The notes under the pieces were generated by a model, which saw only the letters and a program-made list of their open reading frames with translations, was not told where the DNA came from and did not search any database. Positions 1 to 9,160 of a stretch of DNA of 64,000 nt are shown here, in pieces. The first letter of the stretch is position 1; each line of letters begins with the position of its first letter. Made by a program: the position numbers and the translations under genes. Source of the stretch: Clostridiales bacterium (GTDB lineage Bacteria; Bacillota; Clostridia; Christensenellales; Borkfalkiaceae); NCBI GenBank assembly GCA_015069425.1, contig SVIP01000001.1:310001-374000 (forward strand). Direction: 5' to 3'.

Positions 1-1126
1 ATTTCCCAAAGTAAATGTAATTACCCTCTCTACCATAAAGGTGAACTTCTCTTTCATTACACCATTTACAATAACCATTGACATATACACATGAGGCTAG
101 CGTTCCGTAAGCCTCGTTACAAACTTGGCACAACGCCTTACTTTTACAAGTCGCTTTTCCGCCTTTATGCCCTTCTAAACCATCGACCTCACCGCACTCA
201 CACTCAGTCCAATGCTGTATTTCGTTATACTTTATTTGTTCAAATTTATGCTTATCTTTTTCAACAATTATACTATTCTCATCGGTTATTTCCGTTGTAG
301 CACTACTATCTAAGAACCATTTTCCGCAAGAACAAACATAATACTCAATACGTCCCTCTTCAGTGCAAGATTGGGGCTTAGCATCTTGTTTGATTAAATT
401 TTCACTATGCACGTGTCCTAACGCAGGAGTTATAATAATACCACACTCTGTGCAAGTTTGCTCAGTTGTTTCCGTTGCCTCGTCTCCTGGAATATGAAGA
501 GCTATTCTTTCTTTTTCACCACAATCACACTCATACCAGTGTTCGGTCTGATTAAATTTAAGTTGATTAAATTTATGTTCGTGTGGTTTAACTATGTGTT
601 TTGTCATACCACAATCAAAACACATTTCAGTATCTTCAGAAACAGACGTCCATTGGTGCGGAGCAACACCTTTTTTGTTACCACAAGAACACTCCATCCA
701 ATGGCTTTCGGCATTGTACTTTAGTTCATTATAGTTACAAACGTGTTCTTCTTTTAATTTTTCATAACCACATTCACACACGCCATTTATAAAAATATGT
801 TCGCTTTCCGTACTCTTATCGCCACATATACATTCTTTCCAGTGAACTTCTTCTCTACTATTCCAGTTTGTATATTGGTGTTCTTTTAAGTCGCCGAATA
901 AAAAGGTTTCATCTCCCTTTTCTCCGCATTCACACGAATAATAATATTTTGCTTGTTCCGTACATGTCGCATCACTTTCCTTAAACGCTTCTTTAACTAC
1001 TTGCTTGTTGAATTCATGATTGTGCATTGGTTTTTGATTTTCCCCACCATTACACGCCGTAAAAAATGATAGCACTGAACACAGTGCTATACAAAAAATC
1101 AAGAACTTTACAAATACCTTTTTCAT
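1..1126 (-). CDS. Cys/His-rich surface lipoprotein, partial (C-terminus beyond window)
   Basis: The frame is open from the ATG at 1126 to the window edge with no stop, giving the first 375 residues of a longer protein. Residues 1-25 are a lipoprotein signal: basic start, hydrophobic stretch and lipobox FTAC with Cys25 as the likely lipidated residue. The rest is hydrophilic and built from repeated short modules with paired cysteines. The pattern H-W-x-E-C-x-C-G occurs four times (HWKECICG, HWMECSCG, HWYECDCG, HWTECECG), with further CxCG and CxxC pairs and regularly spaced histidines, suggesting many small zinc-knuckle-like units. A GGGG-rich ribosome site precedes the start. It resembles in style, but does not copy, the large lipoprotein at 33508-36546. 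Function is unknown; export and lipid anchoring are inferred from the signal. Confidence 0.8.
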   Translation of the reverse strand, partial: MKKVFVKFLIFCIALCSVLSFFTACNGGENQKPMHNHEFNKQVVKEAFKESDATCTEQAKYYYSCECGEKGDETFLFGDLKEHQYTNWNSREEVHWKECICGDKSTESEHIFINGVCECGYEKLKEEHVCNYNELKYNAESHWMECSCGNKKGVAPHQWTSVSEDTEMCFDCGMTKHIVKPHEHKFNQLKFNQTEHWYECDCGEKERIALHIPGDEATETTEQTCTECGIIITPALGHVHSENLIKQDAKPQSCTEEGRIEYYVCSCGKWFLDSSATTEITDENSIIVEKDKHKFEQIKYNEIQHWTECECGEVDGLEGHKGGKATCKSKALCQVCNEAYGTLASCVYVNGYCKWCNEREVHLYGREGNYIYFGK

Positions 1127-1171
1127 AATTTACTTACCCCTTATCATATGCATAATATAAAACAATTTATA

Positions 1172-2068
1172 TTAGAACATACCCTCAATAAATTCTTTTG
1201 CATCAAAATCTTCTATATCGTCAATCTTCTCACCCGTTCCCACAAACGCAACTGGGACTTCTAATTCGTATGAAAGAGAAATTATAAATCCTCCTTTAGC
1301 CGTACCATCAAGTTTAGTTAAAATTATGCCATCTATACCAACCGCCTCGTTAAATACTTCCACTTGATTGTAAGCATTTTGACCAGTTGTAGCGTCTAGC
1401 GCAATAAGTTTATAGTAGTTTGCCTCAGGATATTCACGCTTAACAACCCTATCCATCTTTTTAAGTTCTTCCATAAGATTGGCTTTAACGTGTAATCTTC
1501 CAGCGGTATCAATTATTAAAACGTCGGTTTTTCTAGCCTTGCTAGACTCAATTGCATCAAATACGACAGCGGAAGCATCTGCCCCCTCAGAGTGCTTAAC
1601 AATTCTAACCTTAGCCCGCTCAGCCCATACGGAAAGTTGGTCTGATGCTGCCGCACGGAAAGTATCCGCCGCCGCAATAGTAACGCTTTTACCCTCTTTA
1701 ACTAACTTATTTGCAAGTTTACCTATAGTAGTAGTTTTACCAACACCATTTACACCAACCACCATAATAACAGCAGGGGTTTTAATAGAAAGTGCGTCCG
1801 CATAATTAATCGTGTCAAAAAGTTCGGTTTTTAAGAGTTCAACGACGTAATCTTTGTCTTTACATTTTTCCTTTATAGCAGTATCTCTTATTTCGTCCAC
1901 AATTTCCATAGTGGTTTTAACCGAAACGTCTGCAGAAATTAAAATATCTTCAAGTTCATCATAAAAATCATCACCGATTTTATCTTTTGAAAATAATTCG
2001 TTAAGTTTTTTGCTTAATCCGTCGCGAGTTTTACTTAAAACCGCTTTTAATTTACTAAATAATCCCAT
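1172..2068 (-). CDS. ftsY: Signal recognition particle receptor FtsY
   Basis: SRP receptor GTPase that docks ribosome-nascent chain-SRP complexes at the membrane for co-translational insertion. The 298-aa protein is nearly all NG domain: an N-terminal four-helix bundle, then the GTPase with P-loop GVNGVGKTT near residue 105, the I-box [16 protein letters not shown], and [10 protein letters not shown] as the guanine-specificity loop. The acidic A domain found in enterobacterial FtsY is absent, as is usual in Firmicutes. It is the last gene of the asnS-plsX-rnc-smc-ftsY run and starts 17 bases after the smc stop. The rnc-smc-ftsY order is common in Firmicutes, which supports the assignment. Nothing unusual seen. 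Confidence 0.97.
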   Translation of the reverse strand: MGLFSKLKAVLSKTRDGLSKKLNELFSKDKIGDDFYDELEDILISADVSVKTTMEIVDEIRDTAIKEKCKDKDYVVELLKTELFDTINYADALSIKTPAVIMVVGVNGVGKTTTIGKLANKLVKEGKSVTIAAADTFRAAASDQLSVWAERAKVRIVKHSEGADASAVVFDAIESSKARKTDVLIIDTAGRLHVKANLMEELKKMDRVVKREYPEANYYKLIALDATTGQNAYNQVEVFNEAVGIDGIILTKLDGTAKGGFIISLSYELEVPVAFVGTGEKIDDIEDFDAKEFIEGMF

Positions 2069-2085
2069 TTTATTCCTTAATTTAC

Positions 2086-5000
2086 CTAAGCTAAAGTTGA
2101 GTCGCCTGTAATTTCCGCAACGTCTGCAAGTTTAACGGAAACCATCTTTGAAACGCCTTTTTCTTGCATCGTAACACCAAAAAGTGCGTCCGCAAGTTCC
2201 ATCGTCGGCTTTCTGTGCGTGATAACTATAAACTGCGTTTCTTGGCTAAATTTTTTAAGATATCTTGCAAATCTATCTACGTTAGCCTCGTCAAGAGCCG
2301 CTTCAATTTCGTCAAGTACACAGAATGGCATAGGACGCAGTTTTAAGATTGCAAAAAGTATTGCAATAGCAGTAAGTGCCTTTTCGCCACCAGATAAAAG
2401 TGAAAGTTTTTGCAATTTCTTTCCCGGTGGTTCGGCAACGATTTCCACACCTGCCTCGAGCCTATCTTCCACTTGCGTATAATCCATTTGGAGCATTGCC
2501 CTACCACCACCAAAGAGTTCTTTAAATATTCTTTGGAAGTTTTCGTTAATCTTAGTAAAGCCCTCGTCAAATTGAGTGAGCATTTCCCCTTTAATCTTAT
2601 CAATGGCCTCTTTAAGGTCCTTTTCTGCTTTTTCAAGGTCCTCTTTTTGAGTGGTCATTTCTTCATAACGTTCTTTAAGTGCTTTACAGTCGTCAATAGC
2701 CGTCGCATTAATTGCACCAAGTGACGAACGCTTGCGTCTTAATCGGTTTATCTCCGTTTCTCCAAAGCTTGCATCGTAATTTTCCTCTCTAACCTTAACC
2801 GCAGTCTCGTAAGTCTCTTGATAGTCTTCCCAAATACTTTGTTGCAAATATTCTAAGTCAGAGTCAATTTTTGCAAGCGCAATTTCTTCTGCGTGTTTTT
2901 TCTCGGAAAGTTCGTTGATTTGATTTGTTAAAGTAGCTTTCTTTTCGTCATTTTTATTTAACCTATCACGAAGTTCCGTCTTGTAATTTTCAATGTTTTC
3001 AATCTTGTCACGAATACCATTAATGTAGTCTTGTTCTTCTTTGGTAAGAGCAACCTTTTCTTGGTCTCGACGAAGTTCTTCTATAATACTTTCCGCACCA
3101 ACGTTACTCTTTTTAAGATTTTCATTATTAAACTCGGCCTCGGCTATAACTTTATTAAAGCGTTCGTTCTCCGTTACTAATGAATTTATTTTTCCTTTAA
3201 GTTCGGTAATAGCAACTTGCAGTTCGGTACTCTCTGTAGAAATTTCCTCTCTTTCTTTTCTTAACGCATCATATTCAGCTTGTTGAATATCCGCCGTCTT
3301 AGATGCACTTTCCCTATCTTGTTCTAACTTTTTGCCACCACTTTGAACAGCCTCAAAATCCGAATCAAGTTTGTTTATTCTTGCCCTTACCTCATCAATA
3401 AGGTCGGTCATTGACTCTATTTCACGGCCAATTTCAGAAAGAGATTTTTCGCAAGATGCTTGCTTTTCACGTTCAACAAGAATTTGTTGACGCTTTCCAT
3501 TATAAAGGTCACCAAGCATGGTAAGTTCGTCCATCGCTCTATCACGCTTTTTCTCAAGCGCAACCTTGCCCTCTTTAAGCGATTGCATTTCTTCTCTTTT
3601 TTCTTTTAATTGCAATGCGTTGTCTTCTATCTTTCTATCGCTTGACAAAAGCCCAACCGTATCAGTTCTTCTAGAGCCACCAGTCATTGCACCTTGAGTA
3701 GTAAACACATCGCCATCTAAGGTAACCATTTTAAACGCAAAGCGATACTTATCCGCAATTCTAGTCGCATTTTCTAAAGTATCAACGATAAGCGTGTTTC
3801 CTAAAAGATTGGAAATTACGTTTTCATACTCTTTATCATAAGTAACCAACTTGTTTGCGACACCTAAAGCCCCTCTTTCAGAAAGTGCGTTTGTCACGGA
3901 AATGCTTTGTTCTCTAGGTTTAACAGAAGTTATCGGAAGGAAAGTCATTCTTCCCATCTTATTAACTTTTAAGTATTCAATTAAATATTTAGCGTCGTCA
4001 GGAGTTGCAGTAACAACGTTTTGTGCCGCCGCACTAAGTGCCGTTTCCAGCGCAATATCGAACTTTTTATCGCTCTTAATAAGTTCTGCAACAACGCCTT
4101 TAATACGCTTTTTAAGTTCGCCGTTTTCTTTTGCTTTATTTAGTAAGTTTTTAACGGCGGGAGCATACCCTTCGTAATTATCCTTTAATGATTTATAGAA
4201 ATTATCTTTAGTTACAAGGGTTGCAACGATTGAGTTAAGAGAATAAATACTGTTGTCCGCTTTAGCAACTTCTTCATTACACTCTCTAACTTGATTTTCC
4301 TTTTCTTCAATTTGATTTTTAAAATCAAAAACAGAACGGTCAAGTTCATTGATAGAATTATCAACTCTTTCCTTTTCATTAAAGAGCGAATCTCTCTTGA
4401 CTGAAAGTTCGTCAATCTTAGCAGTAAGCTCATTTAGTTTATCAACTAAATTATTCTTTTCAATCGACATCGCCCCTTTATTAAGTTTAATATCAGAAAG
4501 AGACTCTATTGATTCGATAATCTTTTTACGGTTAGCATTTGCAAGTTCTTCACCAAGCGTAATCTTTTCGGTTAGTGTCAACAACCTTTTGGAAAGCTTT
4601 TCTGCTTTTTCTTGTAATTTAACCAATTTTTCTCTATCTTCAGCAAGCGTTTGCTCATTGTTTTTTAAAGACAAACCGCACTCGTCAACTAACTTCTTAT
4701 TTTCTTCAATTTCTTTTTCAGCACGCTCAATTTGCCCTAAAAGATAAGAAATTTTCTGTTCGTAAAGTTGCTTTGCGCCCGAAGATTTTTCCATACTAAC
4801 GCGCTTTTCTAAAAGTTCATCATTTAGATTTTTAAGACGAATATCCGCATCTGATATATCAGCAAAAATCTTATCGTACTCTTGTTGGGCGTCATTTAAT
4901 TCGCCTTGACGGAGAGCGTTTGCCTCGTCAAGACCTTTAATTCTTGTATAAATTTTATTCTTAGCACTTTCTACACCGTCTACTTTTGCTATGTAAGTAT

Positions 5001-5682
5001 TGAGTTCGTGATGCTTTAATTGTGCAGAAAGTTCGTTAAACTCTTTTGCCTTTTCGGCTTGTCTTTCAAGTGGTGCAAGTTGGTTCTCAATTTCAGTCAA
5101 AATATCAACGTATCTAACAAGATTTTCGTGCGTACGTTCTAATTTTCTTTCCGACTCGTTCTTTCTCGTCTTAAATTTAGCAATACCTGTTGCTTCTTCA
5201 AAAATTAAACGACGGTCTTCGGGTTTTGCGGACATAATTTCTTCAACTTTACCTTGTCCAATAATAGAATAACCCTCTTTACCGATACCGCATTCGTGTA
5301 AAAGTTCGACAATGTCACGAAGTCTTGCCGGTTGCTTGTTAATATAATATTCACTCTCCCCACTACGGAAAAGTTTACGCGTTATAATTAGTTCATTATA
5401 ATCTATGCTGAACATTCTGTTAGAGTTGTCAAAGTATAAAGAAACTTCGCAATAAGAAAGCGATTTTCTCCCTTGTGTACCACTAAATATAACGTCTTGC
5501 ATGCTAGAGCCACGCAAAGTCTTAGCAGACTGTTCACCAAGCACCCAACGAATAGCATCGGCAACGTTACTTTTACCGCATCCGTTAGGTCCAACTATAC
5601 CTGTTATACCGTCCCCGAACTTAATTTCGGCTTTGTCGGCAAACGATTTAAATCCGTAAATTTCAACCTTTTCGAAATTCAC
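2086..5682 (-). CDS. smc: Chromosome condensation ATPase SMC
   Basis: Structural maintenance of chromosomes protein, the ATPase core of the SMC-ScpAB condensin that compacts and segregates the nucleoid. The 1198 residues show the full architecture: N-terminal ATPase half with Walker A GPNGCGKSN, a long coiled coil rich in Glu/Lys/Leu, a hinge around residues 500-670 (starting near YEGYAPAVKNLL, with GAMTGGS at its end), a second coiled coil, and the C-terminal half with the ABC signature LLSGGEKALTA and Walker B VLDEIEAALDEAN. Length matches Bacillus SMC. The start codon overlaps the end of rnc by four bases, indicating translational coupling. scpA and scpB are not in this window. Confidence 0.98.
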   Translation of the reverse strand: MNFEKVEIYGFKSFADKAEIKFGDGITGIVGPNGCGKSNVADAIRWVLGEQSAKTLRGSSMQDVIFSGTQGRKSLSYCEVSLYFDNSNRMFSIDYNELIITRKLFRSGESEYYINKQPARLRDIVELLHECGIGKEGYSIIGQGKVEEIMSAKPEDRRLIFEEATGIAKFKTRKNESERKLERTHENLVRYVDILTEIENQLAPLERQAEKAKEFNELSAQLKHHELNTYIAKVDGVESAKNKIYTRIKGLDEANALRQGELNDAQQEYDKIFADISDADIRLKNLNDELLEKRVSMEKSSGAKQLYEQKISYLLGQIERAEKEIEENKKLVDECGLSLKNNEQTLAEDREKLVKLQEKAEKLSKRLLTLTEKITLGEELANANRKKIIESIESLSDIKLNKGAMSIEKNNLVDKLNELTAKIDELSVKRDSLFNEKERVDNSINELDRSVFDFKNQIEEKENQVRECNEEVAKADNSIYSLNSIVATLVTKDNFYKSLKDNYEGYAPAVKNLLNKAKENGELKKRIKGVVAELIKSDKKFDIALETALSAAAQNVVTATPDDAKYLIEYLKVNKMGRMTFLPITSVKPREQSISVTNALSERGALGVANKLVTYDKEYENVISNLLGNTLIVDTLENATRIADKYRFAFKMVTLDGDVFTTQGAMTGGSRRTDTVGLLSSDRKIEDNALQLKEKREEMQSLKEGKVALEKKRDRAMDELTMLGDLYNGKRQQILVEREKQASCEKSLSEIGREIESMTDLIDEVRARINKLDSDFEAVQSGGKKLEQDRESASKTADIQQAEYDALRKEREEISTESTELQVAITELKGKINSLVTENERFNKVIAEAEFNNENLKKSNVGAESIIEELRRDQEKVALTKEEQDYINGIRDKIENIENYKTELRDRLNKNDEKKATLTNQINELSEKKHAEEIALAKIDSDLEYLQQSIWEDYQETYETAVKVREENYDASFGETEINRLRRKRSSLGAINATAIDDCKALKERYEEMTTQKEDLEKAEKDLKEAIDKIKGEMLTQFDEGFTKINENFQRIFKELFGGGRAMLQMDYTQVEDRLEAGVEIVAEPPGKKLQKLSLLSGGEKALTAIAILFAILKLRPMPFCVLDEIEAALDEANVDRFARYLKKFSQETQFIVITHRKPTMELADALFGVTMQEKGVSKMVSVKLADVAEITGDSTLA

Positions 5683-6395
5683 TTGTTTTTACCACCCTGT
5701 TTAGTTATTTTTTTGAGCGCAACACTCGCTGCTTGCATTTCTGCAATCTTTTTACTTGCCCCTTCCCCCTCTGAAAGCCTTGCTCCGTTAAGCGTTACCA
5801 CTACACGAAAGGTCGGCTTATGGTCGGGCCCTTTTTTCCATAAAAGGTCGTACGCTATGCTTCCTAACTTATTTTTTTGAACGTATTCTTGAAGTTTACT
5901 TTTGTAGTCGGCATTAGATGCACTCTTTTCTTTTTTCTCTTTAATTTTTTTATTGGTTTCGTATTCTTTTATAAGCGTGTTTTTAATAAAATTTTTGGCG
6001 GCGATTATTCCACCGTCAATATAAATTCCCGCAACCAACGCTTCATAAATACTAGAATATAATTTTTCTTCCAAACGGTTATTGTTTTCCAGCCCCTTAC
6101 CAAGTAAAACAAACTCGTATAATCCAAGTTTTAATACCGCTGTTAGTAATGGTTTCTTAGAAACGACTTCCGCACGTTCTACCGTGAGTTTTCCCTCGTC
6201 TCCCCTACCGTTTTTGTATAAATACTCGGTGACAACGAATTCCAAAATAGAATCCCCAAAAAACTCTAAGAGTTCATTATCGTTTTCACCATGTTCATAA
6301 GCGTAAGAAGAATGTGTAAAACATTGTCTAAGGAGCATTTTGTCCTTAAAATGATAACCTATTCTTTCTTCACACCCGTCAATATCGAATATCAT
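5679..6395 (-). CDS. rnc: Ribonuclease III, with one acidic active-site residue replaced by Ser
   Basis: Double-strand-specific endoribonuclease for rRNA and mRNA processing. The 238-aa length is typical. Residues 1-145 are the RNase III domain with signature NELLEFFGDS (Glu41, Glu44, Asp48); residues 165-232 are a double-stranded RNA binding domain ending KKIAEMQAASVALKKI. In the second catalytic motif, where the family reads A-D-x-x-E-A, this protein reads S-S-I-Y-E-A: Glu118 is kept, but the position of E. coli Asp114 is Ser115 (codon AGT at 6053-6051). Asp114 helps coordinate metal in characterised enzymes, so activity could be reduced or altered. The surrounding frame is intact and lies between plsX and smc as in many Firmicutes. 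Identity is secure; full catalysis is not. Confidence 0.93.
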   Translation of the reverse strand: MIFDIDGCEERIGYHFKDKMLLRQCFTHSSYAYEHGENDNELLEFFGDSILEFVVTEYLYKNGRGDEGKLTVERAEVVSKKPLLTAVLKLGLYEFVLLGKGLENNNRLEEKLYSSIYEALVAGIYIDGGIIAAKNFIKNTLIKEYETNKKIKEKKEKSASNADYKSKLQEYVQKNKLGSIAYDLLWKKGPDHKPTFRVVVTLNGARLSEGEGASKKIAEMQAASVALKKITKQGGKNK

Positions 6396-6396
6396 A

Positions 6397-7416
6397 TCAT
6401 TCCCCGATTTTTATTTCTTCTTGATTAAGTTTTTCGGTTATTTTTTCTGAAATGTTAAATTTAGCATACTCAACCGCCTGTAAAACGGTGTTTTTGATTG
6501 CCAAACGCTTTGAAGAACCGTGCGCTTTAATAACTGGTTTATTAACTCCTAAAAACAATGCACCACCTTTGTTATTATAATCAAGTTTATCCTTTAAGGA
6601 AGAAAAGGTTTTTTTCAAAAATAAACCGCCGATTTTCCCTTTAATAGAGCCGTAAACGCCTTGTTTTATACTCTTTAACACAACGCCAATGGCACCTTCC
6701 ATAGACTTGAGAGCAACGTTTCCTGAAAATCCGTCGGCAACGATTACGTCGTATTCCCCTGAAAGGATATCTCTAGCCTCACAGTTTCCAACAAAGTTTA
6801 TACTCTTAAGTGATTTTAGTACTGGAAAAACTTCGTGATTTAATGCATTGCCCTTTTCGTCCTCCGTTCCGTTAGATAAAAGAGCGATTTTTGGGTTTTT
6901 AACGCCTAAGCTTTCCGCATATGCTGAGCCCATAAGCGCAAATTGAACCATATTTATAGGCTTACAATCCGCATTTGCACCAGAATCTAAAAGTAAAACT
7001 TGTTTTCCATCAACAATTGTAGGAAGTAATGGACAGAGCGCAGGGCGATTCACCCCTTTAATTCTACCAAGTTTTAAGGTCGCACCAACAAGTACCGCTC
7101 CCGTAGAACCAGCAGACACGAACGCACCTGCCTCAGAGTTTTCTTTAAGTTCCTTAAATGCAACTGATATTGAACTGTTCGGTTTTCTTCTAATAGCAAC
7201 CGTCGGCTCTTCTTCGCAAGTTATAACCTCTTCTGCATTTAAAATACTCACACGTTCACTATCAAAGGAATAGCCTTTGAGTTCTTCTTCAATTATTTCT
7301 TTCTTTCCAACAAGCACTAACTCAAATTCTTTATTCTCTTCAAGTGCGCTGATTGAACCGGCAATTATCTCCTTTGGAGAATTATCACCACCGAAAGCGT
7401 CAACTAAAATTTTCAT
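6397..7416 (-). CDS. plsX: Phosphate acyltransferase PlsX
   Basis: Converts acyl-ACP and phosphate to acyl-phosphate, the donor for PlsY in phosphatidic acid synthesis. The 339-aa protein starts MKILVDAFGGDNSP, the conserved PlsX opening (family: D-x-x-GGD-x-x-P), and carries VSAGSTGAVLVGA, LLDSGANADCKP and the late block GALFLGVNKPVIKAHGSS, all family signatures. It is followed one base after its stop by rnc and preceded by asnS. In many Firmicutes plsX sits with fapR, fabD, fabG and acpP; none is present here, so plsX has been separated from the rest of fatty acid synthesis. Confidence 0.96.
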   Translation of the reverse strand: MKILVDAFGGDNSPKEIIAGSISALEENKEFELVLVGKKEIIEEELKGYSFDSERVSILNAEEVITCEEEPTVAIRRKPNSSISVAFKELKENSEAGAFVSAGSTGAVLVGATLKLGRIKGVNRPALCPLLPTIVDGKQVLLLDSGANADCKPINMVQFALMGSAYAESLGVKNPKIALLSNGTEDEKGNALNHEVFPVLKSLKSINFVGNCEARDILSGEYDVIVADGFSGNVALKSMEGAIGVVLKSIKQGVYGSIKGKIGGLFLKKTFSSLKDKLDYNNKGGALFLGVNKPVIKAHGSSKRLAIKNTVLQAVEYAKFNISEKITEKLNQEEIKIGE

Positions 7417-7437
7417 AACATTTCACCGTAATTTTCT

Positions 7438-8829
7438 TTAGTTTTCAAGTGTTCCAACCGTTCTTGGGAAAGGTAGAACGTCACGAATATTAGAAATACC
7501 CGTTAGGTACATAATCATTCTCTCAAAGCCTAAGCCGAAACCAGAGTGGATTACACCACCGTATTTACGAAGATCAAGATATGACTTATAATCTTCTGCA
7601 TTAAGTCCGCATTCAGCCATTCTCTTTTCTAAAATTTCCATTCTTTCTTCACGCTGACTACCGCCAATAAGTTCGCCAATACCAGGCACTAAAAGGTCGC
7701 TTGCAGCAACCGTCTTATTGTCGTCGTTTAGACGCATATAAAACGCTTTTATTTCCTTTGGATAATCGGTTAAGAAAACTGGCTTTTTAAATACTTCTTC
7801 GGTAATATATCTCTCGTGTTCGCTTTGAAGGTCACACCCCCAATAAACAGGTGCATCAAAGCGGTCTTTTACCTTTTCTAAAATTTCAATAGCCTCAGTA
7901 TAAGTTAAACGCTTAAACTCGTTGTTTTTAACGTTGTTAAGTCTTTCAATAAGTCCTTTGTCAACGAAGTTATTAAGGAAATTAAGTTCTTCTTCGCAAG
8001 TATTCATAACTCTTTCGATAATGTATTTAACCATAGCCTCCGCACAGTCCATATCGTCAGAGAGGTCTGCAAAGGCAAGTTCAGGCTCAATCATCCAAAA
8101 TTCCGCTGCGTGACGAACGGTATTAGAGTGTTCGGCTCTAAAGGTGGGTCCAAAAGTATAAACGTTTGCGTACGCCATAGCAAAGTTTTCCACGTCTAGT
8201 TGTCCTGAAACGGTAAGACTTGCTTTTTTTCCAAAAAAGTCTTGCTTATAATCACACCCGCCGTTCTCTAAAGGAACGCTGTCAAGGTCAAGCGTAGTTA
8301 CTTGAAACATTGCCCCAGCACCTTCGCAGTCACTGCCAGTAATAATCGGAGTATGAACGTAAACGAAGCCTCTTTCGTTAAAGAAACTATGAATAGCAAA
8401 AGCCGCCTCACTTCTAATCTTAAACACTGCATTAAAAGTGTTAGTTCTTGGACGCAAATGTGGCATACTTCTTAAAAACTCTAAAGTATGTCTTTTCTTT
8501 TGCAAGGGGTATTCGGGAGTAGAAGTTCCCAAAACTTCAACCTTGTCTGCATTAATTTCAAACGGTTGTTTGTTTTCGGGTGTTAAAATAAGAGTACCCG
8601 TAACCATAAGACACGCACCAACGTTTTGTTTTGCTATTTCATCATAGTTACTAACCTTTTCACGATCAAAAACTATCTGACAGTTCTTAAAATAAGAGCC
8701 GTCGTTAAGTTCGATAAACCCGAAAGACTTGCTGTCTCTTATAGTTCTTGCCCAACCGCAAACGGTTACTTTTTGCCCGCCGAAATCACCAGCTGATTTG
8801 AAAATTTTTCTTAATTCGGTTCTTTTCAT
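7438..8829 (-). CDS. asnS: Asparaginyl-tRNA synthetase
   Basis: Class IIb synthetase that charges tRNA-Asn. The 463-aa protein has an N-terminal OB-fold anticodon-binding domain (about 15-110, with [19 protein letters not shown]) and a class II catalytic domain with motif 2 around [21 protein letters not shown]... (FRAEHSNT core) and motif 3 [15 protein letters not shown]. The start chosen is the ATG at 8829 because AAGGTG lies six bases upstream; an in-frame ATG nine bases earlier has no comparable site. It leads the asnS-plsX-rnc-smc-ftsY operon behind the promoter at 8871-8899. No T-box leader is present, unlike many clostridial synthetase genes. Confidence 0.97.
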   Translation of the reverse strand: MKRTELRKIFKSAGDFGGQKVTVCGWARTIRDSKSFGFIELNDGSYFKNCQIVFDREKVSNYDEIAKQNVGACLMVTGTLILTPENKQPFEINADKVEVLGTSTPEYPLQKKRHTLEFLRSMPHLRPRTNTFNAVFKIRSEAAFAIHSFFNERGFVYVHTPIITGSDCEGAGAMFQVTTLDLDSVPLENGGCDYKQDFFGKKASLTVSGQLDVENFAMAYANVYTFGPTFRAEHSNTVRHAAEFWMIEPELAFADLSDDMDCAEAMVKYIIERVMNTCEEELNFLNNFVDKGLIERLNNVKNNEFKRLTYTEAIEILEKVKDRFDAPVYWGCDLQSEHERYITEEVFKKPVFLTDYPKEIKAFYMRLNDDNKTVAASDLLVPGIGELIGGSQREERMEILEKRMAECGLNAEDYKSYLDLRKYGGVIHSGFGLGFERMIMYLTGISNIRDVLPFPRTVGTLEN

Positions 8830-8857
8830 AATATGCACCTTTCCATAGTACTTTAAA

Positions 8858-8899
8858 ATAATACTTAAGTATTATACCACTATTTAAAAGGAATTTCAA
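8858..8899 (-). promoter_or_regulatory. asnS operon promoter with overlapping 18-bp palindrome
   Basis: Reading the minus strand: TTGAAA (8899-8894), 17-base spacer, TATAAT (8876-8871), a near-consensus sigma-A promoter about 40 bases from the asnS start. A perfect 18-bp palindrome, ATAATACTTAAGTATTAT (8858-8875), covers most of the -10 box and the start site, so a dimeric repressor could block initiation. The regulator is unknown. Confidence 0.75.
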
Positions 8900-8939
8900 G
8901 AATTTTTATACGCATTTTCCTTAATTTGCCTTAAAAGCA

Positions 8940-8965
8940 AAAAACACGGCGTGTATGCCGTGTTC
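8940..8965 (-). terminator. Rho-independent terminator after the 44-aa gene
   Basis: On the minus strand ACACGGC and GCCGTGT form a stem with a short loop, followed by TTTTTTGCTTTT. It lies just past the stop of the small gene at 8977-9111 and upstream of the asnS promoter, separating the two transcription units. Confidence 0.8.
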
Positions 8966-8976
8966 TTTTCAACTTT

Positions 8977-9111
8977 TTATTCTTGGTTTTTTTCTTCTTT
9001 TTGCGTTTGCTCTACAAGTTTTGGTGGGCGTTCATCTTTTAACGCCATAATATATGCTCCGTACTGTTCGTCGGTAAGTTTCACAACCTTATTTTTCTTC
9101 TTTTTAGACAT
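8977..9111 (-). CDS. Small basic protein of 44 aa, unknown function
   Basis: A 44-codon frame with a strong ribosome site (AGGAGGAG, about 7 bases before ATG) that ends just before a terminator, so I regard it as real. The product begins MSKKKKNKVVKLTDEQYGAY and ends with a Glu/Gln/Lys-rich tail. It has no signal peptide, membrane segment or cysteine. The N-terminal lysine cluster could bind nucleic acid or acidic partners, but I recognise no family. It sits between the asnS operon and the chromate-type transporter genes. Length and composition alone do not allow a function. Confidence 0.65.
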   Translation of the reverse strand: MSKKKKNKVVKLTDEQYGAYIMALKDERPPKLVEQTQKEEKNQE

Positions 9112-9160
9112 AAATACTCCTCCTAATGGTTAAGAGTATTATAATCCTTATCGCAAATTT

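Noticed and set aside
5473-5880. 135-codon plus-strand frame
   Set aside because: Antisense to smc and rnc, both strongly supported; no plausible start signal.
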